Shown here piece by piece: positions 38,112-46,386 of a stretch of 64,000 nt of DNA (position 1 is the stretch's first letter; the number at the start of each line of letters is the position of its first letter). The position numbers and the translations under genes were made by a program. The notes under the pieces are model-generated. The model ran no database searches and had not been told where the DNA came from. It saw only the letters and a list, made by a program, of their open reading frames with translations. The DNA is from Leptospira inadai serovar Lyme str. 10 (GTDB lineage Bacteria > Spirochaetota > Leptospiria > Leptospirales > Leptospiraceae): assembly GCF_000243675.2 (NCBI RefSeq), contig NZ_AHMM02000016.1:124001-188000 (forward strand), read 5' to 3'.

Positions 38112-38777
38112 AGGATGACCGGGACTTTTAGGGTATTCGAACTGGCTATAGTTGATCGCGCCTAAGAAAATTTCGCTAACAATGAAAGATTCATTATAAA
38201 AACTGAAACTATCCGACAAGTTGGCGACGAAAATTCGAAACTTGAGAAGTTTCGATTTGGTTCCTAAATTTGCAAAAAATTGTATAGGTCGTTTCAAGAT
38301 TCGGCTTCGTGATGCTTTACAATTTTCGGTTTTGAGGCCTGATGCCTCAATTTTTGAACGTTTCGAATCATTGAAGAGAGAAGGTTTGAGAGCCGAGCCA
38401 AAATCCGTTCATCATCGGATTGTTAGGCGAAAAACGGCTAAGCTTTGGATTCTGGGATGAGCCGAAACCAATCGTTCTATTATCTTTTCTGCCCAAAAAA
38501 ACGCGCAGGCGTTCTTTACCGGAGTCTTTCATTTAAGCAATTTCACCGAATTTTGCGCAGTCTCAAAAGCGGAAGAATCAATCAACTGACGGTTAATACC
38601 GCCATTTGATTGGAAAGAGTAGCTTAAAACGCTACACTTTCGTTTATCGGTACTCCAAATTCCCAACGATTTATAGATCGTTCATTCATAAATCAATTAC
38701 CGTTGGAAGATCGACTCATATAACCGATTTATTACATTCGAAATACTTTTAATTCCGAATGGAACGCTCGATTTTTG
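38112..38777. other. Non-coding stretch with one terminator-like hairpin
   Basis: About 670 bases without a supported gene. TTGAGGC (38332-38338) / GCCTCAA (38344-38350) with a 5-base loop followed by TTTTT forms an intrinsic-terminator-like structure on the + strand. A 79-codon + frame spans the hairpin and so is unlikely to be a gene. A - strand frame near 38540-38620 looks like a broken coding remnant, but I cannot name it. Confidence 0.45.
38332..38355 (+). terminator. Intrinsic-terminator-like hairpin
   Basis: Stem TTGAGGC / GCCTCAA, loop CTGAT, followed directly by TTTTT on the + strand. It is 220 bases beyond the lipoprotein stop, so it may end a long 3' UTR or an unseen transcript. 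Confidence 0.5.
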
Positions 38778-38806
38778 TTGACTCTTTCCTCTGCAAAATG
38801 TATAAA
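38778..38806 (+). promoter_or_regulatory. Sigma-70-type promoter of the phasin-like gene
   Basis: TTGACT (38778-38783), a 17-base spacer, then TATAAA (38801-38806). Transcription would start near 38813, giving a leader of about 22 bases that ends in GGAGG before ATG 38835. This is the clearest promoter in the window and rules out the longer reading frame from 38775. Confidence 0.75.
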
Positions 38807-38834
38807 CTCAGAGTTTTTACATCGGAGGAATTCA

Positions 38835-39152
38835 ATGAACCTGGAAATGATGAGTATTGTGAATGCCGGTATCGGCATTATAAGGGCCGGACAGGCAAGA
38901 ATCGAAAACACCAAAATGACAATTAAGAAGGGTTTCGAGGATTTAGCTGCGAAAGGCGCTGCCGATAAAAGCGAGTCGTCGGTCCGTCTTCGTGATTTAA
39001 CGATCAAAGTCGTAGATAGTGTTAAGGAAACTAATACGACGATCCAGAAAAATTGGGACGAGGTACGTTCAAAATTGTCGAACACTGTAAACGGTTTCTC
39101 GACAAAGCAAGTGGAAGCGCCGATTAAAAAAGGGGTGGCAAAACCCGCCTAA
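38835..39152 (+). CDS. Phasin-like small coiled-coil protein
   Basis: A 105-residue protein starting at ATG 38835 with GGAGG (38824-38828) six bases upstream. It is almost entirely helical with heptad-like spacing (TKMTIKKGFEDLAAKG, then TIKVVDSVKETNTTIQ) and ends in a Lys/Ala/Pro tail. This pattern matches small phasin-related proteins, which coat polyhydroxyalkanoate granules or interact with lipid surfaces; leptospires carry phasin-like genes, and no PHA synthase is nearby. It is a complete single-gene unit: strong promoter, ideal ribosome-binding site and terminator, so it is probably highly expressed. Confidence 0.75.
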   Translation: MNLEMMSIVNAGIGIIRAGQARIENTKMTIKKGFEDLAAKGAADKSESSVRLRDLTIKVVDSVKETNTTIQKNWDEVRSKLSNTVNGFSTKQVEAPIKKGVAKPA

Positions 39153-39167
39153 ACCTAGATCGGATTT

Positions 39168-39214
39168 GGGGATGTCGGTTTTGCGCCTCCTTATTTAAGA
39201 AAACCAGCATCCCC
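39168..39214 (+). terminator. Two-part terminator hairpin of the phasin-like gene
   Basis: GGGGATG (39168-39174) pairs with CATCCCC (39208-39214), and inside it GGTTTT (39177-39182) pairs with AAAACC (39200-39205), leaving a symmetrical TC/AG internal loop and a 17-base loop. It begins 16 bases after the stop codon. The trailing sequence is A-rich rather than T-rich. Confidence 0.65.
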
Positions 39215-39658
39215 GAAAAATCTCAATAAGAAGGGAGAGCCGGGAAAAAAAAAGGTTCAGTCGAGAATGGGAAATTGGATAAAGCACTATCAATTTCCCG
39301 GATTCAATATCTCGAACATTAAGGGATGGAAAAAGGACATCCTTAGGCCCGAATATAAGATCCTGCACAATCGCGATAGTCTTATGATTATTAGAAAAAC
39401 ATTAAATTCTTCCCTGATTCTCCGGCTTTGATTTTCGGTTAAGCATTCAGCCAAAAAAAATCAGACGATAAACGCGATGAATCCAGTATCCAGAGTTGAT
39501 ATAAATTTCGGCAAAATATTTCCCATTGCTCGGAATTTCCTGGCGGACGAAGATGCGAAATGCAGGCGTTTTGCGGTATAATAGCACAGGACAGGCGGTC
39601 CCTAATTATCTTCCGCTGTTTGAAAACGATTATAAGTTATCTCTAATTTACTATACTG
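39215..39658. other. Non-coding stretch
   Basis: About 440 bases with no supported gene. A TATAAT at 39577-39582 has no matching -35 element and no gene in front of it. Nothing else was seen. Confidence 0.5.
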
Positions 39659-40843
39659 TTATTTATTTCCGAATTCAGTATCATAGGCCCCCGCACCGTA
39701 CAACTCGTCGTATTTTGCCTTCATTCTTTCCCCGACAGCGATTCTCTCGGCGAATCGCCAGTCAGATTTAGTTTCATGCAGTTTTTCCGCTTCCTTGATC
39801 AGCTCCTCCGTCGGGCCAGAACCCGGTTTACAGAGCGGATAAGCTTTTTTAAGAAGTTCGATTTTTGCCGCAGATATCGAAACGTCCACGTTCGTCCAGG
39901 CTAGAAGATACGTTTCGTGGGTGAAGATATCGTTCCAGGAGATAGCAAAGGATTCCTGGAGTATTCTTTCCCGTTCCCGAAGTCTATAAGGGCTCAGTTC
40001 CTTCGTTCTGCGAATATTTTTAGGAGTTGCAGAAGGGTCTGTGGGATCTACCCATCGTTCATCTTTCGGGGCAAAATTTGTAAACGAATCAAGCCAATCG
40101 TTGACTATATCGATCACCTTTTCCCAACGCTCGGTAATAGCATTCCACTTGACGATGGCAGGCTCATACTTCCATTCTATTTCTCGTCGAGCCAATCCGA
40201 ATTCGAAACTATCGGGAACCTTGAAGGTAGCCTTCGCAGCTAGCTCGTCGAAAATCCCTAAAATTTCTTCTCCTCTTTTGATGTACAACGGCAGATTATA
40301 AAATTTCGCCCAGTCGATATCCGTAACGAGTCCGTCCCGAAGTACAGCAGATCCTTCCATAGCTTTGTCTAGACCTTTTTCAATCAGAAGACGGAGAAAA
40401 ACCGGATAGGTTATTCCGGATTTTCCCAGATCGATTACTGCTTGAACTCCCGCTCGCAGCAAGGCAGCCGCCTTCGGTTTCATGATCCCTTTTTTTACGT
40501 CATCTTCATACCTGTCTAGAGCACTTTGATAGGACGTAAGCGTTTGCCTTAAAAAACCTTCATCCTCGTCGATGTCGGAACCGGAGGATTGCGACGAGTT
40601 TTTTGCGGCATCCGAAAGCAGTTGCGAATATGCTGCGCTAAAATTCGAGAAACAACCTTCCGTCATTAGCTTGGCACTAAACGCTGCAAAGTCATCCATA
40701 TCGACGGCGTACTTTTCCATTTTATTCATTTCTGCAAGCATGTTGTCGAAAGCCTGACCGGATAGATTTTTATCCTTACATTCTTGAATCATGTTTCGGA
40801 ACGTTCCTAGCATGGGATCGGACAGCATTTTATCGATAGGCAT
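39659..40843 (-). CDS. Hypothetical protein, second gene of an orphan pair
   Basis: A 394-residue soluble protein with no signal peptide or membrane helix. It is acidic overall and predicted largely helical, with Trp-rich segments (EIEWKYEPAIVKWNAITERWEKVI, shortened to the visible W spacing), an acidic Ser patch near residue 90 and a C-terminal RMKAKYDELYGAGAYD. I recognise no family. Its ATG lies 12 bases after the stop of the upstream 224-residue gene, so the two form one operon. It is surrounded by long non-coding DNA, which fits an accessory cassette. Function unknown. Confidence 0.72.
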   Translation of the reverse strand: MPIDKMLSDPMLGTFRNMIQECKDKNLSGQAFDNMLAEMNKMEKYAVDMDDFAAFSAKLMTEGCFSNFSAAYSQLLSDAAKNSSQSSGSDIDEDEGFLRQTLTSYQSALDRYEDDVKKGIMKPKAAALLRAGVQAVIDLGKSGITYPVFLRLLIEKGLDKAMEGSAVLRDGLVTDIDWAKFYNLPLYIKRGEEILGIFDELAAKATFKVPDSFEFGLARREIEWKYEPAIVKWNAITERWEKVIDIVNDWLDSFTNFAPKDERWVDPTDPSATPKNIRRTKELSPYRLRERERILQESFAISWNDIFTHETYLLAWTNVDVSISAAKIELLKKAYPLCKPGSGPTEELIKEAEKLHETKSDWRFAERIAVGERMKAKYDELYGAGAYDTEFGNK

Positions 40844-40855
40844 ATTATTATTCTC

Positions 40856-41530
40856 TTATGAAAGTCCGATCAATCGCTTGTGATCTTCGATTCTTCTTTT
40901 AACAATTTCGTCCGGAAACGGAATATTTCTTCGGTGACGCGTTTCCCAAATGAGGCTATAGTCGTAGTTCCAATCGGACTTATAATTTCGATTATTCGGA
41001 AGGGTCGTTTTTTGAAACAATTCTTTATGGTCTTTGATTTGTTCGGTGATGCTATCCTTAACTTCCTGATACCATTCCTTGGGAACCTCGTCTTTGATGG
41101 CTTCGGCCACGATAAGATTCTCGATCGCCGTAAAATCGAAGTAAAATCCACCGATAAAATTATCGACCGTTATGAGAATGGAAACTTCCTGGTCGATTTT
41201 CGAAATTATTGCGGTTACATCCATTGCCGATTTGACAGTATCGATCTCTTTTAGAATTCGTTCCGAAGAAATCGCTCGAATGGGCTCTTCTATTCTTCTA
41301 AAATGAGAAAGCCTTGCCGTCTCTTGATCTTTTACAAGGGCAATGGCGCATTGAACTTCGGGATGATCCTTTTCGACTACCGAGCGAAAATCTTCGAGTT
41401 TCGCGCAGCCTGCAATTGCATCGGACATTCTTTTTTCCGCCGCATAAGAACGAGAGTAGAGAGGATTTCCTTCGAATCGTTTCATCCGGGCGTTATAGTA
41501 GGCCGCGTATTCCTCGTGTCTTTTTTCCAT
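40856..41530 (-). CDS. Hypothetical protein, first gene of an orphan pair
   Basis: A 224-residue soluble, charged, mainly helical protein with no signal peptide. Its N-terminus is rich in Tyr/Arg/Glu (MEKRHEEYAAYYNARMKR) and its C-terminus has SLIWETRHRRNIPFPDEIV. A Trp/Tyr-rich patch (SDWNYDYSLIW) is notable. No family is recognised. The start ATG 41530 is preceded by GGAGCC a few bases upstream. A near-consensus TTGATA about 50 bases upstream may be part of its promoter. It is followed after 12 bases by the 394-residue orphan, implying joint function. Confidence 0.72.
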   Translation of the reverse strand: MEKRHEEYAAYYNARMKRFEGNPLYSRSYAAEKRMSDAIAGCAKLEDFRSVVEKDHPEVQCAIALVKDQETARLSHFRRIEEPIRAISSERILKEIDTVKSAMDVTAIISKIDQEVSILITVDNFIGGFYFDFTAIENLIVAEAIKDEVPKEWYQEVKDSITEQIKDHKELFQKTTLPNNRNYKSDWNYDYSLIWETRHRRNIPFPDEIVKRRIEDHKRLIGLS

Positions 41531-42291
41531 AATAGGCTCCGCGATGAAATAATCTTAAGAACCCATTCTTATCAAGAAAATATTTATCGCCGATTTGGAT
41601 TTTTCAATTGCGAAATTCGCAGGTCGAATGATTCGCTCAAATCGATCGGATTTTGGAATTCGCTTATTGGTGTTTAATTGAACGATATTCGTTTAAAGAG
41701 TATAAATTTTGATGTAATAAGAAATAGGGGAATTAAGGATGTGAGATACTCGACCGGTTGATGATAAGTCGATCTACTCTGAATTCGAATCGAAATGCTT
41801 TTTGAAAAACCATCGCGTTTTCTATTAACCTAGTTACCCAAAATTCTAACCGGACTGTATTTCGATTGGAAACGTAGAAGATATCTGGAATTGAAGATTA
41901 TGCTTATCAATGGATTCGAATAAAAACGAATCGCGTTATCGTTCAAGAAAGACTTTGGTATAAAAAGCAATAGGAGGTTAGCGAAATCTCGAAGTAAGTA
42001 AGTAAGTAATCAATTCTTAAACCGATATTGAGGAAATATATTTTTAAGATACAGAATGAATGAACGTTCTGTCAGATTTTTTGAAATGAATCTTTGTTTA
42101 TATAATGAGAGAAGACCATTCCAACCGGGGAATGGCAGTTTATAGTACTGACAAATTATTGCCAAGCACGTCAGGTTTTCTTGCTGGATTTTGCCTAATG
42201 GAAAATTTGTAGATTTCAGTACGACCAAGCTTAAGAAAAGACTTTACGGAATATCATGCCAAGGCTGTAGTCTAGTTTCGGTAATACGTCC
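41531..42291. other. Long AT-rich non-coding stretch
   Basis: About 760 bases between two divergent genes, with no supported coding sequence. It contains a short AAGT tandem repeat (four copies near 41993-42008) and an inverted repeat GATTCG/CGAATC with an AATAAAAA loop near 41915-41935. A 72-codon - strand frame at 42010-42228 starts with TTG without a ribosome-binding site and is not accepted. Confidence 0.5.
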
Positions 42292-43188
42292 ATGGCAGCC
42301 ATTAATCTAACGCCATTCTTTGTTGGTAGCTTTTTCCTGGCATATTACGTTTGGATGGCGAGAGCTTCAATTAAGAAAATCCCTAGTTCATTTTGGTTTC
42401 TCTCTATTTCAATTACGGTCTGGCTTTTTTTTCTGGCTTTCCGGGGGCTTCTTCCAAACGATTGGAGAGGGATGGCTCTGAATTGGACTCTGATTCCCGC
42501 TATTCTAATCCCTCATTTTTTATTTTTAGTCGTCAAATCTGTACTAGATTTAAAGAAAAATTACCGGGCTTTACGGGTATTTGATTGGGCAGCTATCATA
42601 TTTTTTTTATTTGAAGCGCTTATTGGAGGGATTGTAAAGGTTAAAGATCCGAACTTTTTTTCTTATACACCAAACCCATCGTATCATTTGTTAATTTTTT
42701 ATATTTTTTGCAGCGTAGGATTTTCAATATGCTTGATGGGGCGAGGAGCGATAAAGTCTAGAGGACAAATTCGGACCCAGTTAATCTTAATGTTGATGGG
42801 AATTTTTGTCGGCCTCTTTGTTTCTATTATTTTCGTTTATATTTTGCCTCTTATGGGTGTGTTTATGGCTTATTTATCTTCTTTTGGAATGGGGATTTAT
42901 ATCACACTTTGGTCAATTGCAATTTTACAATACGACATCTTCGAAATAAAACTTCAGTTGCTTTCGGGGACGAAAGTGCCACTTCTTATACGGCTTAGTT
43001 CACCGTTCGTATTGTTTTTATACCATATCGTTGATCCGACCGATTACGATAGAAAATTATTAGAAGTTAAAGCCAAAATTGCGAATTCACTAATAGAATT
43101 CAATTATGAATTAGTGGTGCGCACATCCTTAGAAGGGGACGAAAAATCGCGGGTCATTGCGGCACAGTTTAGTCGCTACCTCAAATAG
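42292..43188 (+). CDS. 7TM sensor-like membrane protein without a kinase domain
   Basis: A 298-residue protein with about seven or eight hydrophobic helices across residues 5-245, resembling the 7TM input module found at the N-terminus of some bacterial histidine kinases. After the last helix only about 60 residues remain (ending SRVIAAQFSRYLK), with no H-box or ATPase motif. It could be a stand-alone sensor that signals to a separate partner, or the surviving part of a decayed kinase. The DNA is more AT-rich than in the metabolic regions, and the start has no strong ribosome-binding site. Substrate or signal unknown. Confidence 0.68.
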   Translation: MAAINLTPFFVGSFFLAYYVWMARASIKKIPSSFWFLSISITVWLFFLAFRGLLPNDWRGMALNWTLIPAILIPHFLFLVVKSVLDLKKNYRALRVFDWAAIIFFLFEALIGGIVKVKDPNFFSYTPNPSYHLLIFYIFCSVGFSICLMGRGAIKSRGQIRTQLILMLMGIFVGLFVSIIFVYILPLMGVFMAYLSSFGMGIYITLWSIAILQYDIFEIKLQLLSGTKVPLLIRLSSPFVLFLYHIVDPTDYDRKLLEVKAKIANSLIEFNYELVVRTSLEGDEKSRVIAAQFSRYLK

Positions 43189-43226
43189 AAGTTCGGAAAA
43201 AGTTGCCAACTCCCTATAGCTAGGCT

Positions 43227-43940
43227 TTATCGAGAAGGCTTATTTAGAAATTCCACAAATTCCTTCGTAAAATCCGAATTCACTTCGTCCAGGCTGGCCT
43301 TCACTACCATCTCTCGTAAGTGATGATCTTTCTTTTCTATCTTTTTATAGAATTCCTTATTTCTGAATGCATTATAAGTCTCGTTAAAGACTATGTTTCC
43401 TTGCGAATCTTCGACAATATATTGCGCGGTAACTATGCATGTGTATTCGTATAACAAAGTTAGCGCTATAATGGGGAAAAGGCTCTCTTCGACCACCTCG
43501 TAAAGGAAGACCCCGGCTCCTAATTCGGAATGACCCGTTACGATGGCGACAAGTAATCCGGTAGTTATCCCGGTAAAGATGCTCCATGCGATAACGGAGC
43601 CTCGGATTTCACCCATATCCTTTATTTCTATTCCGACAGTGTAGTTAGGATTATCGATCGGCTCCGAACGTATGTTCGATTCAAAGAGTTTATTATTTAA
43701 ATTTAACTTAATCCATTTTCCAAACTTCAGCTTTTCTTTCTCGATTCTTTCGATATTCTGTTTCTCACCTTTTGGAGCCTCCGTTAACGTGTGCAAGCTG
43801 TCGATTTTTATCGAAATGTAAGGATCTTTTAGAACGACTATGATCGGAACTGTCTTATTTTCCTGCTCTCCGTGGATCGTGTTGATTGAACAATTAGGAT
43901 AGAATATAAGCGGAAGACATAGGGCTAAAAATAATTTCAT
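43227..43940 (-). CDS. Predicted lipoprotein with central hydrophobic segment
   Basis: A 237-residue protein starting at ATG 43940 (GGAA just upstream; a TTG at 43958 is the alternative). The signal peptide ends in lipobox FYPNC (Cys17). A beta-rich domain follows, then a Gly-containing hydrophobic stretch (residues about 116-160: VIAWSIFTGITTGLLVAIV) that could be membrane-embedded, and a charged C-terminal helix (DEVNSDFTKEFVEFL). No family recognised. It is convergent with the 7TM gene (38-base gap). Confidence 0.68.
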   Translation of the reverse strand: MKLFLALCLPLIFYPNCSINTIHGEQENKTVPIIVVLKDPYISIKIDSLHTLTEAPKGEKQNIERIEKEKLKFGKWIKLNLNNKLFESNIRSEPIDNPNYTVGIEIKDMGEIRGSVIAWSIFTGITTGLLVAIVTGHSELGAGVFLYEVVEESLFPIIALTLLYEYTCIVTAQYIVEDSQGNIVFNETYNAFRNKEFYKKIEKKDHHLREMVVKASLDEVNSDFTKEFVEFLNKPSR

Positions 43941-44055
43941 GCGTTTCCAGAATTTCAACGGACCCGATACTTTTCAAATAAATTCGCTTTCTTTAAATTA
44001 GCTTCAAGTCAGAATCGCATCGAAAAATCAAAGCAACGAGTCCCGGTTCGTTGTC

Positions 44056-45006
44056 TCAATTGGGTTCTTTCGGATAGACGACGAGAGGCTTGTTGTCTTC
44101 GATGATACTCCCTTTTTGCAAAATGTTTTTACGCAAATCCTTAGATAGATTACTCGTCCCTATAAAAGTGTTCCCGTCAAAAAAAGATAATTTTGAGGAT
44201 ATCCTTTTTCGGACGATCATATCGTTGATTTTTTTCGAAGTCAAGGTCTCAAAGTTATGCCTTTGAGACGCTAAGAGAAAACCCCAGGTAGTATAGAAAG
44301 AGGGAATAAAGACCGAATAACTTAGGACATGCTTGAATGCGGTAGCCAAAGACCTTCGTATCACTGCGTGCTCCGACCAATCGGCTGGCGTAAGTTCCAG
44401 AGCCTGAATCGCGATAATTCCATCCTTCTTTAACTTAGAAGAGCAGATGGAATAGAATTGCTTTGAATAGAGATTTAGGATCGGATCGAATTTCTCCTCG
44501 ACTCGTTCTCCAAAGCTCGATGTTAAGTCCAGTATTATTACATCAAAGCGTTCGTTCGTGTCTTCCAAATACTTACGGCCGTCTTCGAAGACTAAATTTA
44601 CTCTAGGGTCCTGAAAAGCTCCCTTATGCCAATTTTGCATTCTTCGGGAAAATAATTGAACCAACTCCTGATCGATGTCGACCATCGTAACCGATTTAAT
44701 CGTATTATATTTCAGTACTTCTCTTAACGTAGCGCCCTCTCCACCTCCGATTATCAAAATATGTTCTGTTTTCCGATTCAATAGACAAGCGGGATGAACC
44801 AAGGATTCATGATAAATGTATTCGTCTTGCCCTGCGGATTGTAATTCACCGTCGATAATTAGAGTTTCGCCGATCGACGGCAGTTCAACAAATTCTACTC
44901 TTTGAAACTTGGTCTTTCCTGAAAAATAGGTCTTTTTTTTGCGGTAGAAGTGAATTTCGTTTTCGTCGTAATAATCCATTATCCAGGATTTTGTGTTGAT
45001 TTCCAA
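44056..45006 (-). CDS. Spermidine-synthase-like aminopropyltransferase
   Basis: A 316-residue protein with the SpeE fold motifs: GELQSAGQDEYIYHE (substrate-gate region), IIGGGEGATLREVL (dcSAM/MTA-binding loop), MVDIDQELV and ILDLTSS, followed by a C-terminal extension beyond the usual length of about 290. Spermidine synthase transfers an aminopropyl group from decarboxylated SAM to putrescine. TTG 45006 has GAGGA nine bases upstream; ATG 44979 is the alternative. No SAM decarboxylase gene is nearby, so the true substrate (spermidine, thermospermine or another) is uncertain. Confidence 0.83.
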   Translation of the reverse strand: MEINTKSWIMDYYDENEIHFYRKKKTYFSGKTKFQRVEFVELPSIGETLIIDGELQSAGQDEYIYHESLVHPACLLNRKTEHILIIGGGEGATLREVLKYNTIKSVTMVDIDQELVQLFSRRMQNWHKGAFQDPRVNLVFEDGRKYLEDTNERFDVIILDLTSSFGERVEEKFDPILNLYSKQFYSICSSKLKKDGIIAIQALELTPADWSEHAVIRRSLATAFKHVLSYSVFIPSFYTTWGFLLASQRHNFETLTSKKINDMIVRKRISSKLSFFDGNTFIGTSNLSKDLRKNILQKGSIIEDNKPLVVYPKEPN

Positions 45007-45273
45007 ATGCGCGCTTCCTCAAGAAATTGCCTCGTAATTTTTTTTGAAGCAATTTCTTTGAATTATTTTTGTTTGAAAAAAAAATAAGATCGATATAACC
45101 TTCTTTCTTTGTCGCTTAACGATAAATTCGGCCTCCGTCGGGGCCCACCTTGTTAGTCGAAGATTAGCATTTTTGGAGCGATAGTAAATAGGTATCTTCC
45201 ACATTTGCGGGATTTACTTATTCGTTTACCAATAGGGGATTTTTTAAGGATTAGTAATGACAGAGTCCGTCTT

Positions 45274-45807
45274 ATGAAGAATAACTTCAGGCTAATATCG
45301 GGTTTATACCTTCTGTATATCGCGTTCGTCGTTATATGGATAGGAATGGAACTCCTTTCGATCGAGCGCATCCCGCTCTTTAAAACCGAATTTTTTATCC
45401 CAGCTAATTTCATCGAGGTGCTTTTGGGAATATCCAGTATAGTTATTTTTGTAAATTTATATTTAGAATTATCGAATGCAAGGAAGTTAATCAAGGAAGC
45501 TGAGATAAGTTTGAACAGACAGACTAAGAAATTGAATTTTCCGAGAGGAACCCAGCTTGGAGAGGAATTTTGGAGTTCGGTAAAACGCCAGTTCAGTCGA
45601 TGGGAGTTAACTCCCTCGGAACAAGAACTCGCCAAATATTTGTTGAGAGGCTTTTCGAATCCGCAGATTGCCGCCATTCGGAAAAAAAGTCTAAGAACTA
45701 TAGAGAATCAGACTCTTTCCATTTATCGCAAGACCGGTATGACGGGTAAGCTGGAATTCATCGCTTACTTTATAGAGCCGTTATTACCTGAAGAAGAGGA
45801 TGATTGA
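45274..45807 (+). CDS. Membrane-anchored LuxR-type transcription regulator
   Basis: About 177 residues from ATG 45274 (AGAG upstream; the frame opens at TTG 45205). Two hydrophobic helices (LISGLYLLYIAFVVIWIGM and FIEVLLGISSIVIFVNLYL) are followed by a linker and a LuxR/GerE helix-turn-helix: LTPSEQELAKYLLRGFSN, then KSLRTIENQTLSIYRKTG. There is no receiver or ligand domain, so the membrane part is the probable sensor. It may regulate from the membrane, as ToxR-like proteins do, with a LuxR head. The stop is followed within a few bases by the inverted AG-rich repeat. Confidence 0.75.
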   Translation: MKNNFRLISGLYLLYIAFVVIWIGMELLSIERIPLFKTEFFIPANFIEVLLGISSIVIFVNLYLELSNARKLIKEAEISLNRQTKKLNFPRGTQLGEEFWSSVKRQFSRWELTPSEQELAKYLLRGFSNPQIAAIRKKSLRTIENQTLSIYRKTGMTGKLEFIAYFIEPLLPEEEDD

Positions 45808-45810
45808 AAG

Positions 45811-45998
45811 TGAGCAGAAGACAGAGGTCAGAGGACTGAAGACAGAACATTGATGAGCAAAGATTCCAAGATCTACAGAAAGATTCTTATGGTAACACGG
45901 ATTTTTCCTCTACCTCTGATACGTTTTCGACATCGAGCAGCTTCTGTCTAGCGTGAGCAAAGCGAACGCATCTGTCTTCTGACCTCTGTCCTCTGAAA
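45811..45998. repeat. AG-rich repeat, inverted copy of the 23.4-kb element
   Basis: A 188-base unit that, read on the - strand, aligns along its whole length with the complete unit at 23390-23558: same TCAGAGGACAGAGGTCAGAA start, same GCTTTGCTCACGCTAGACAG core, same GCTCATCAATGTTCTGTCTT near the end. The two ends are imperfect inverted repeats of about 25 bases. It has no coding capacity. It begins three bases after the stop of the LuxR-type gene. The right end is followed by a separate strong hairpin at 46036-46068. Confidence 0.85.
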
Positions 45999-46035
45999 GG
46001 ATATCCGGATCGAGTAGATACCCTAACTGGTTTTT

Positions 46036-46068
46036 ACAATCGAAACTTCAATGCGGAAGTTCGATTGT
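46036..46068. promoter_or_regulatory. Strong hairpin between repeat and giant kinase gene
   Basis: ACAATCGAAACTTC (46036-46049) pairs with GAAGTTCGATTGT (46056-46068): 13 pairs with one bulged A and a 6-base loop. There is no T tract on either side in the right position. It could end LuxR-gene transcripts, or be a cis-element of the kinase gene 320 bases downstream. The remainder of 46069-46386 shows nothing definite; TTGACT at 46293 has no good -10. Confidence 0.45.
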
Positions 46069-46386
46069 TATCGATACTATGTTAGTCAATAATTTTTATC
46101 GTAATGCTTTATGTTTTAATCATTTTAGGTGCATCATCTTCCGGTATTAAGGGTTGGAAAGCATATCGCTCGCTAACGAACCCAAAAATATTCAAAAATA
46201 ATCAATTATTTTTAGGACTTTTACTAAGGTCTTGCGTCTATTTAAACGCTACCTAAGAGAGTCATTCGCTGCCGTTTTGATGGCATCGCACCTTGACTTT
46301 AAACGAAAAAATACTAATCCGATTCAAACATCAACGATTCGAAAATCGTATGTTTTTACTTGTGGATAATTAAGAGGATACTGGAC

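Noticed and set aside
38221..38460. 79-codon + strand frame
   Set aside because: Spans an intrinsic-terminator-like hairpin with T tract and has no ribosome-binding site.
38530..38620. - strand fragment resembling a broken coding remnant
   Set aside because: Too short and interrupted by stops; no family could be named, so it is not reported as a pseudogene.
39577..39582. TATAAT as a promoter
   Set aside because: No -35 at 16-18 bases and no gene downstream on the same strand.
42010..42228. 72-codon - strand frame
   Set aside because: Starts with TTG and lacks a ribosome-binding site; lies in AT-rich non-coding DNA where long frames are cheap.
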